Below, one piece after another: positions 15,618 to 20,814 of a stretch of DNA of 20,814 bases (within the stretch, counting starts at the first letter, position 1; each line of letters starts with the position of its first letter). The stretch spans positions 1 through 20,814 of the forward strand of contig JBLYYQ010000068.1 in NCBI GenBank assembly GCA_048550035.1, in the 5' to 3' direction. The translations under genes were made by a program, and so were the position numbers. Source of the DNA: JBLYYQ01 sp048550035. GTDB lineage: Bacteria; Nitrospinota_A; UBA7883; JBLYYQ01. The notes beneath the pieces are model-generated. The model saw only the letters and a list, made by a program, of their open reading frames with translations. It was not told the DNA's origin and made no database searches.

Positions 15618-16214
15618 TTATGGGAGATTCGATATCTCATCCCATACCTGAGCTACTTCTGCTCTAAGGTCATCCAAGCTTCCGTTATTATACAGTATAT
15701 AGTCAGCCGACTCAATTCTTACCTGATCTGTTGATTGTGTGTCATCAATTCTACGAGCAAAATCTGTTGTGATACCATCTCGTTTAGCTCCACGAGCGGC
15801 TCGTAGATTCTTGTCGGCAATTACCGCTATTAAAATGTCTAGATCATCTACTATCCCAGACTCTATTATAAGCGCTGCAACGATAATTACAATCTTATCT
15901 TTGACTTGCGCACGCTCTTTGTATGCTGCCTCTATTATGAGAGGGTGCAAAATCGACTCCAATTTAACTCGCTTTTGATCGCTATCGAAAATCATCTGCT
16001 GTAGCTTAGCTCGATCTAACTTATCGCCTGCTATAAATATATCTTCTCCAAAAGTTTCTGCTATCGCCTCTTTCGCATTATCTGTGAGTAGACCTTCGCG
16101 CTTTGAAACCTCATCTAAATCAATGATATACGCGCCTAGCTCTTCAAAGAATTTGCTCGCTACTGACTTGCCGCTCGCATATCCGCCGGTTAACCCTACC
16201 TTGACTCTCTTCAT
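15618..16214 (-). CDS. coaE: Dephospho-CoA kinase
   Basis: CoaE phosphorylates the 3'-OH of dephospho-CoA with ATP, the last step of coenzyme A synthesis, in the cytoplasm. The 198-residue protein has the normal length. The P-loop is GLTGGYASGKS (about 7-17), followed by IIDLDEVSKRE with the catalytic aspartates. ILHPLI and a variant lid region (RAARGAKRDGITTDFARRI, family usual xRxxxRdg) are present. AALIIESG replaces the common PLLFE. No clear ribosome site precedes the ATG. The DUF4912 gene begins 91 bp downstream on the same strand, so coaE may head a coaE-DUF4912-GH57 unit. Confidence 0.94.
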   Translation of the reverse strand: MKRVKVGLTGGYASGKSVASKFFEELGAYIIDLDEVSKREGLLTDNAKEAIAETFGEDIFIAGDKLDRAKLQQMIFDSDQKRVKLESILHPLIIEAAYKERAQVKDKIVIIVAALIIESGIVDDLDILIAVIADKNLRAARGAKRDGITTDFARRIDDTQSTDQVRIESADYILYNNGSLDDLRAEVAQVWDEISNLP

Positions 16215-16364
16215 TCTTTGCTATTATTTGATCGTTTTGTAATAATTGAATCTCTATACTAAAATTATTATATAAAATGGTGTATAATATCTGTGACTAT
16301 ATATAAATTAACGTTAAATTACCTGTAATTATAACAAAAATGAAAATTAGTAAAAATAGTATAA

Positions 16365-16391
16365 AAAAGTTACCTTTTCTGTTCAACTTTT
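16365..16391 (-). terminator. Weak AT-rich terminator candidate after the receiver-domain gene
   Basis: Read on the minus strand, AAAAGTT pairs with AACTTTT across a 13-nt loop and is followed by further T residues. The seven-pair stem has only one G-C pair and a large loop. It overlaps the GTTC direct repeats. It is the only hairpin plus T-run I find downstream of this gene, so the call is tentative. Confidence 0.2.
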
Positions 16392-16407
16392 GTTCAGTTT
16401 TTGTTCA
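16379..16407 (+). repeat. Three direct 7-bp repeats at 11-bp period (candidate operator)
   Basis: CTGTTCA (16379-16385), TTGTTCA (16390-16396) and TTGTTCA (16401-16407) are separated by exactly four bases. The period is 11 bp, about one helical turn. The same array can be read as GTTC-N7-GTTC-N7-GTTC (GTTC at 16381, 16392, 16403), which is the spacing of the alphaproteobacterial LexA box. The 7+4 geometry is also that of PhoB/OmpR-type tandem sites. It lies about 165 bp upstream of coaE. Confidence 0.55.
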
Positions 16408-16427
16408 ACTTTAGGCTGCTTTTACTC

Positions 16428-17291
16428 CTACTTACCTAGCAGAGCATCTCTTATAGATTCTACAATATCTAACTTAATCTGCTTCAATTCTTTTGCTACT
16501 TCTTCTCTGATTAGAGACTTGATACTCTCCCTATCAGGGCTTATCAAGTCGTCTGACTTAAGTTTAGTCTCTGCTAATGAATCTCCCTTTTCTTCTACCG
16601 GCTCAAGATTAATAGGAGTCTCAGGTCGCTCAAGTTGATCACTAGCAAGATGGTCATCAGCAAGATGGTCATCAGCAAGATGGTCAGGTTGCTCAAATAT
16701 GCTATCAGCTTCTACTGGAATGAGCTCTATATCAGATTCGTCTTCAGATTCTAGATCATCTTCCACCAGTGCAGATTCATCAAGCATAATTTCAGGCATG
16801 TCTGGAACTATATCAATATTCTGAGTTTCACTCGCATCAATCCCTCCCATAAATTCATCACCAACAGGGATATTATCAAAGCTAGCGACACCTTCATCAC
16901 CCTCTAACCTATCTTTTTTACCACCCTCAACTATACTCCGTACCGTATCTAACATCTCAACAGATTTAAATGGCTTTGCAAAACTCCCATCTGCTTTCGA
17001 ATTTTTAAACTTGAATTCATCTAACCCATCAATAGCGCTCACTAACAGGTATACCGGAATAAATTTGAATCGCTCGTCTTCTTTTATAAATAGGCTTAGA
17101 TCATAACCATCCTCGTCTGGGATATTAACATCAGCAATAACAAAATCGATCTGCTCAGCTTCAAGGATCTTTTTCGCTTCGGCAACACTACTTGCTAGAA
17201 ACAGGTCAAGACCTGATTCATCAAACGAAAGTTCAAAGACTTTTTGAATCGTTACACTATCATCAACTACTAAAATGTTAAATTTTTCCAT
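16428..17291 (-). CDS. Receiver-domain protein with long acidic linker and C-terminal helix
   Basis: The 287-residue protein starts with a complete CheY-like receiver (about 1-120): D10/D11, phospho-acceptor D54 in VIADVNIPDEDGYD, S85 in LLVSA and K106 in FAKPF. A 115-residue, strongly acidic and probably disordered linker follows, containing three DHLAD repeats. The C-terminus is an amphipathic helix (about 250-287, SIKSLIREEVAKELKQIK). Proteins of this layout are common in deltaproteobacteria and have no known enzymatic output. I place the start at ATG 17291 (MEKFNILVVDDS) because the receiver fold begins there. A TTG at 17321 would add ten residues and overlap the promoter. Probably a signalling adaptor; its kinase is not in view. 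Confidence 0.85.
   Translation of the reverse strand: MEKFNILVVDDSVTIQKVFELSFDESGLDLFLASSVAEAKKILEAEQIDFVIADVNIPDEDGYDLSLFIKEDERFKFIPVYLLVSAIDGLDEFKFKNSKADGSFAKPFKSVEMLDTVRSIVEGGKKDRLEGDEGVASFDNIPVGDEFMGGIDASETQNIDIVPDMPEIMLDESALVEDDLESEDESDIELIPVEADSIFEQPDHLADDHLADDHLASDQLERPETPINLEPVEEKGDSLAETKLKSDDLISPDRESIKSLIREEVAKELKQIKLDIVESIRDALLGK
16645..16686 (-). repeat. 15-bp tandem minisatellite inside the receiver-protein gene
   Basis: Two full and one partial copies of GCAAGATGGTCATCA (plus-strand sequence) are head to tail without a mismatch. On the coding strand they encode repeats of DHLAD in the acidic linker. The perfect identity suggests recent expansion. The unit is a multiple of three, so slippage changes linker length only. 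Confidence 0.95.
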
Positions 17292-17299
17292 CACTATAT

Positions 17300-17329
17300 A
17301 TGATACAATTACAGTAGCCAATTTGTAAA
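17300..17329 (-). promoter_or_regulatory. Promoter for the receiver-domain gene
   Basis: On the minus strand, TTTACA (17329-17324) and TATCAT (17305-17300) are spaced 18 bp apart. Initiation would fall within a few bases of the ATG at 17291, predicting a nearly leaderless mRNA. No Shine-Dalgarno site is present before this ATG. The region must also hold the divergent tRNA-Sec promoter. Confidence 0.45.
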
Positions 17330-17344
17330 GAGTGGAAAACTAAT

Positions 17345-17441
17345 GGAAGGTGATCGTGTCCGGTGGCACGGCTGGACTTCAAATCCAAGTTGAGGCGTAT
17401 TTTGCGTCTTAGGAGGGTTCGACTCCCTTCATCTTCCGCCA
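17345..17441 (+). tRNA. selC: tRNA-Sec (selenocysteine, anticodon TCA)
   Basis: A 97-nt tRNA folds in the bacterial selenocysteine form. The acceptor stem has eight pairs (GGAAGGTG/CATCTTCC, one G-U). The D stem has six pairs with a four-base loop (CGTGTC-CGGT-GGCACG). The anticodon loop CTTCAAA gives TCA, the UGA-reading anticodon. The long variable arm is closed by TGAGGCG/CGTCTTA. The five-pair T stem is GAGGG/CCCTT with loop TTCGACT. Discriminator G and encoded CCA (17439-17441) follow. The 8+5 pairing is diagnostic for bacterial tRNA-Sec. The outermost anticodon-stem pair is C-A rather than C-G. The 3' end lies five bases from the stop of the opposing mutS2 gene. Confidence 0.96.
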
Positions 17442-17446
17442 TTTAT

Positions 17447-19795
17447 CTAATTCCTGATTGTTACTACTGTTGATCCAGATCCATCAATCTGCTGCTGATC
17501 GAGTTCAAACTTATCGACATAGAGCGAACTTTCAAGATAATCATGAACCGCATTGCGCAATTTACCACTCCCTTTCCCATGTATTATTCTTACAATATCA
17601 TAACGATTCAGGGTCGCTTGATCTAAAAAGCTTGCAACTAGCTCTAACGCTTCTTCTACATTATGACCTCGAATGTCCAACAGGTCACTCGGATCTGGAT
17701 CTGGATCTGGATGAATCAAATTCCCTCGTTGAGTCTCATCTCTACCTGAAATACCGATCAGTAACTCACGCTTAACCTTCATATTAATAGATCCTACCTC
17801 GACCATTATAAGTTCATTTGAAATAAAATTTATGATCCGTCCATACTCTTCAAGAGGCAATACATATACCTGATCTCCTAATTGCAGATCAGAAGTTCTT
17901 ATCGAAGGTAACGGTGCTCCATCACGTTTCACTTTATCTTCTAACTCGCTTAGCTCATGATAGACTTCCTTGACAACTTGACGGTTGCTCTGATTTGATC
18001 TTGCATGATCTACAAGATATTCAATCTTCTTTTTTGCTCTTAAAAGTTCTGGTCGAAGCTTCGCGCTAACCTTCTTTTGAAAAGATTTTTTCTCAACCTC
18101 TAACTCTTTCTTTAGTTTTGCCAGATCATCTCTAATTCTCATAGCATCTTCCAAAGATGACTCTGCTTTGGACTCTTGTTGCTTCGCTTTTGCAAGTCTG
18201 TTTCGAAGCGATGCTAGTATCAACTCACTTTTATCATCATCTTGCTGCAGGATCATCTTCGCAGATTTAATGATAGCATCATCTAAGCCTACTCTAGATG
18301 CCACTTCAATAGCAGAACTTAGACCCGTCGCTCCTGCAATCACTTCAAATGATGGACCATCGTACTGAGTGTCAATCCCTAATGCTATATTCAGGAATCG
18401 CTTGTCTACAAATGCTAACATCTTGAACGGACGGTAATGTGTCGTCACAATAACTGTAACACCCTTATTCACAAGCCATTCAAGTATCGCCTGACCTAAC
18501 GCTACCCCCTCCTTCTGGTCGGTAGATACCATAAGCTCATCAAACATAAACAGTGAATCATTACTTGCTGTATCTACAAATCGTTTAATATTTGTAATAT
18601 GAGAAGTGAATGTCGAGAGTCCTCCCTGCAAAGATTGTGTATCACCTATATCAGCATCAATATTCTTGTAAAATTTTACTTTTGAGCCTGCTGCTGCTGG
18701 AATATTTAGCCCAAGCTTTGCCATCGCCATAATCAGACCAATCGTTAACATTGTGACTGTCTTGCCCCCACCATTTGGTCCTGAAATAATCAGTCCTGAA
18801 ATAGTCTCCTCAATCTGAATATTGTTCCTCACAACAGAATCACCAGCAAGTATCATCAGTGGATTCGCAACATTCCTTAAATCAATACAAGTAGTAAACT
18901 CTGGCCGCGATCCATTAATTAGATCTGAAAATTTTGCCTTGGCAAGTAGAAGATCCAATCTTGCTAAATGATGGTGCGCAGCTACAAAAAAATCTTGCTC
19001 AGCTCTGATGATTGCTGTTAGCTCCTCCAAAAACTTTTCAATCGCTATATTTAACTGAATCTTTAGTTCGCGTAACTTATTATTAGATATTACAAACTGC
19101 TCTGGCTCTATAAAAAATGTCTGGCTTGAGTTTGAAATATCATGCAAAATACCTCGAATCTTATTCTTGCTACTCGCCTTAACCGGAACTACAAATCGAT
19201 TTTCGCGGATAGTAAGATAGCTATCTTGTAGCCATGGCAAGTTCTCATTATCAGAAACAAACTTATCAGCCTCTACTTGAATCCTATTCTCAAGCTTGTC
19301 AATCTGATTATATAAAGACTCTATCTCATCAGTTGCACTCTTGCAAATAGCACCATCAGGTTCAATCGATTCATTAATCAACTCAGCTAATCCAACCGGA
19401 ACATCAAGCTCAAAATATATCTGACTTGTTGCACTCATACTCAAACCTTCTGCCTTAAATATACGGTTCACAAGTGTAATGTTCTCAAGTAATGGAATAA
19501 ATTTTCGAATCGCAATGCCATCCAACCTGGCACTCTTGCCTAGTCGCCAAATTAAATCATCAACATCGGCAAATGGTGCAATATCAAAATCTTCACGATT
19601 GATTCGTAAATTGATAATCTCTTCCGTAGCATCAAATGCTAAAATAGCTTCTGCTTCAGTTGTCGAAAATGGAATTGACTCAGCTAGCTCCTTGCCAGGC
19701 TGGCTGTTTGCTAGCTCCGTTAACTGGTGGATAATACTCTTGCCACCGATCATCATAAATGAATCGGAGTCAATCGCTCTTCTGGTTGGACCCAT
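17447..19795 (-). CDS. mutS2: MutS2-family ATPase/endonuclease
   Basis: MutS2 suppresses recombination and, in Bacillus, acts on collided ribosomes. It is a dimeric ATPase that acts on branched nucleic acids or ribosomes. The 782-residue protein has an N-terminal core and clamp with coiled coil (about 160-260). The Walker A loop is SGPNGGGKT (338-346). Walker B is LFMFDELMVSTDQKEG (near 415-430), where many members have DELGxGTDPxEG. A long coiled coil follows (about 510-620), then a C-terminal Smr domain (about 705-782) with LDIRGHNVEEA and HGKGSGKLRNAV. Before Smr is a short DPDPDP linker. ATG at 19795 lacks a ribosome site and overlaps the small ORF upstream. ATGs at 19756 or 19753 would remove the overlap. 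Confidence 0.94.
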   Translation of the reverse strand: MGPTRRAIDSDSFMMIGGKSIIHQLTELANSQPGKELAESIPFSTTEAEAILAFDATEEIINLRINREDFDIAPFADVDDLIWRLGKSARLDGIAIRKFIPLLENITLVNRIFKAEGLSMSATSQIYFELDVPVGLAELINESIEPDGAICKSATDEIESLYNQIDKLENRIQVEADKFVSDNENLPWLQDSYLTIRENRFVVPVKASSKNKIRGILHDISNSSQTFFIEPEQFVISNNKLRELKIQLNIAIEKFLEELTAIIRAEQDFFVAAHHHLARLDLLLAKAKFSDLINGSRPEFTTCIDLRNVANPLMILAGDSVVRNNIQIEETISGLIISGPNGGGKTVTMLTIGLIMAMAKLGLNIPAAAGSKVKFYKNIDADIGDTQSLQGGLSTFTSHITNIKRFVDTASNDSLFMFDELMVSTDQKEGVALGQAILEWLVNKGVTVIVTTHYRPFKMLAFVDKRFLNIALGIDTQYDGPSFEVIAGATGLSSAIEVASRVGLDDAIIKSAKMILQQDDDKSELILASLRNRLAKAKQQESKAESSLEDAMRIRDDLAKLKKELEVEKKSFQKKVSAKLRPELLRAKKKIEYLVDHARSNQSNRQVVKEVYHELSELEDKVKRDGAPLPSIRTSDLQLGDQVYVLPLEEYGRIINFISNELIMVEVGSINMKVKRELLIGISGRDETQRGNLIHPDPDPDPSDLLDIRGHNVEEALELVASFLDQATLNRYDIVRIIHGKGSGKLRNAVHDYLESSLYVDKFELDQQQIDGSGSTVVTIRN
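17691..17712 (-). repeat. Hexanucleotide tandem repeat in mutS2
   Basis: The unit GGATCT (plus strand) occurs three times followed by GGAT without a mismatch. It encodes Asp-Pro dipeptides in the hinge before the Smr domain. It is an in-frame slippage site. Confidence 0.95.
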
Positions 19796-19940
19796 TTTTA
19801 TTTATTTTAAATCGATCTTTGAGCCGCAATTTCTTTCGTTCCTGATTGGCACCAAATGTGTACCAGTTTATTATACGAGTTAATTTTACAGCAAGTATTA
19901 CTCCCATAACTAATATTGCTAGCATTCCTATTGTGCGCAT
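19770..19940 (-). CDS. Predicted small single-pass membrane protein, 56 aa
   Basis: An ATG at 19940, 17 bases after the stop of the PLP decarboxylase gene, opens a 56-codon frame ending in TGA at 19770. The product has a hydrophobic N-terminal segment (residues 4-18, IGMLAILVMGVILAV). A polar, strongly basic tail follows (NQERKKLRLKDRFKINKN). That fits an inner-membrane anchor with a cytoplasmic basic tail. It overlaps the annotated mutS2 start by 26 bp, or precedes it by 13-16 bp if mutS2 starts at 19756 or 19753. Without it, a 160-bp gap would break the minus-strand run. No family is recognised. The ribosome site is weak, and expression is unproven. Confidence 0.45.
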   Translation of the reverse strand: MRTIGMLAILVMGVILAVKLTRIINWYTFGANQERKKLRLKDRFKINKNGSNQKSD

Positions 19941-19957
19941 TCTTATATTTATCTAGA

Positions 19958-20812
19958 TTATCTTATTAAGTCAAATCTTAATGGTAACTTTTCTATCTGA
20001 GGCATCCTTAGCATGAAAAGGTTCTCATTATCTAATAGTACTTCAGCTGGTGACGGGTGAGATAAAAAAAGATTCATGCTTGCACTATATCCATACGCAC
20101 CAGAATTAAATATCCCAACAATATCATCAATTGCAACAGATGGCAATTTAACCTCCTTTGAAAACATATCTGCCGAACTACATAATGGTCCGCATACTGT
20201 CACATATTCTGTAGGATCTTGATCTAATTTATTCAGCAGCAAAGTTGGATAGTTCTGATTCATAACTATCGGTGACAATGCATGATGTAGCCCACCATCT
20301 GTGATAACAAACTTTTTACCATGTGAGATCTTTATATCAATAACTTTGGATACATAAACTCCCCCTTGTGCTGTTAAGTATCGGCCAGGCTCTACAATGA
20401 ACTCGACCTCCTTGAAATTATCTAGCTTAGATAATTCCTGATGTAGCTCACTTAAAGTTGCTCCTACTGATTCGATATTTAATTCGGAATCTGTCTCAGT
20501 AAATGGAACCCCAAACCCGCCACCAAAATTTAGCGATTTTATCTTTACATCATGATAGAGCGAAAAATCTTTTACCCACTCTACAAAATATCGATATGCA
20601 TCAGAAAAAAAATCACTTGCTAAAATTTGTGTCCCAACAAATGAGTGAAATCCTAAAAAATCTATCTGATCATTCCCAATAGCAATTTTGAACAACTCTG
20701 TAACATCACCTTCATCAACACCAAATTTTGTAGCACTACCTCCCATAAGATTAACCTGCCCATCGGTAGGTATCGTAAGATTAAGGCGTATAGTAATCTT
20801 AACAACTTTCTT
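19958..20812 (-). CDS. PLP-dependent decarboxylase (LysA/ornithine decarboxylase fold, exosortase-associated type), 5'-truncated
   Basis: This fold-type III pyridoxal-phosphate decarboxylase of the diaminopimelate-decarboxylase superfamily is cut by the window end. The frame remains open to the last complete codon, so the PLP-lysine domain start is missing. Of the 284 visible residues, landmarks are MGGSATKFGVD, GFHSFVGTQ, SLNFGGGFGVPF (phosphate-binding Gly loop), EPGRYL, TDGGLHH, CGPLCSSAD (active-site Cys) and FNSGAYGYSAS. The wording of these motifs recalls the subfamily associated with exosortase-A polysaccharide loci and BtrK-like decarboxylases more than housekeeping LysA. The substrate is therefore uncertain. 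No exopolysaccharide gene is in the window. It probably heads or continues a unit with the 56-aa ORF and mutS2. Confidence 0.82.
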   Translation of the reverse strand, partial: KKVVKITIRLNLTIPTDGQVNLMGGSATKFGVDEGDVTELFKIAIGNDQIDFLGFHSFVGTQILASDFFSDAYRYFVEWVKDFSLYHDVKIKSLNFGGGFGVPFTETDSELNIESVGATLSELHQELSKLDNFKEVEFIVEPGRYLTAQGGVYVSKVIDIKISHGKKFVITDGGLHHALSPIVMNQNYPTLLLNKLDQDPTEYVTVCGPLCSSADMFSKEVKLPSVAIDDIVGIFNSGAYGYSASMNLFLSHPSPAEVLLDNENLFMLRMPQIEKLPLRFDLIR

Positions 20813-20814
20813 TA

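Larger units (their letters stand above)
16215..16427. promoter_or_regulatory. Intergenic region upstream of coaE
   Basis: This 213-bp, extremely AT-rich gap follows the receiver-protein gene and precedes coaE. It contains an exact palindrome TTAACGTTAA (16308-16317). TATAAT-like hexamers occur on both strands (minus-strand TATAAT at 16267-16272). The distal half carries three GTTC repeats, listed separately. No ORF longer than about ten codons is credible. Confidence 0.4.

Noticed and set aside
19479..19883. A 134-codon plus-strand frame across the mutS2 start
   Set aside because: It is antisense to well-conserved MutS2 N-terminal sequence and to the 56-aa ORF. It has no domain or ribosome site.

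Overview
The window is chromosomal DNA, AT-rich by eye, from a Gram-negative bacterium. Gram-negative features are a secreted c-type cytochrome fused to a probable outer-membrane beta-barrel ending in Phe, an RNase E/G, an Irr-like Fur regulator and a close homologue of enterobacterial CheY. The CheY implies chemotaxis. A selenocysteine tRNA implies selenoprotein synthesis. The GH57 branching enzyme, DUF4912 protein, DUF3417-type alpha-glucan phosphorylase and MutS2 together recall deltaproteobacteria-like or neighbouring uncultured lineages. This placement is an impression, and I cannot name a taxon. No plasmid, phage or insertion-sequence gene is visible.

Layout. Positions 1-1081 (+) are the 3' part of radA, convergent with glgP (1191-3752, -), which lies downstream of an rng/rne-family RNase gene (3874-5400, -). 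A short divergent promoter separates that RNase from yjbQ (5470-5883, +), which converges on a Fur/Irr-like regulator (5900-6331, -). Divergent from the regulator is a very compact plus-strand run: cytochrome-porin (6584-7933), HAD phosphatase (7915-8613), a 50-aa membrane ORF (8613-8765), a four-cluster ferredoxin (8753-9394) and plsY (9402-10046). Next come a dodecin (10107-10325, -), an AmmeMemoRadiSam/MEMO1 protein (10417-11655, +) and cheY (11727-12110, -). A 25-aa membrane ORF with an excellent Shine-Dalgarno site (12255-12332, +) runs into tRNA-Leu(CAA) (12339-12425, -).

A minus-strand block then reads coaE (15618-16214), DUF4912 protein (14057-15526) and GH57 branching enzyme (12464-14053). 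Upstream of it is a receiver-domain protein (16428-17291, -). In the gap between them lie three 7-bp direct repeats at 11-bp spacing (16379-16407). tRNA-Sec (17345-17441, +) lies between the receiver gene and mutS2 (17447-19795, -). Upstream of mutS2 are a 56-aa membrane ORF (19770-19940, -) and a PLP-dependent decarboxylase cut by the window end (19958-20812, -).

Functional links: GlgP and GH57 are the degradation and branching arms of alpha-glucan storage. The DUF4912 protein, with a basic repeat region and an Ig-like tail, abuts GH57 and may be its accessory. The cytochrome-porin faces an iron/heme-type regulator. Three short membrane-protein ORFs fit into gaps that are otherwise unexplained. 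No defence system or canonical mobile system is present. The observations most worth following are tRNA-Sec, the cytochrome-porin cluster, the three small membrane ORFs, the GTTC repeat array and the DUF4912 protein.
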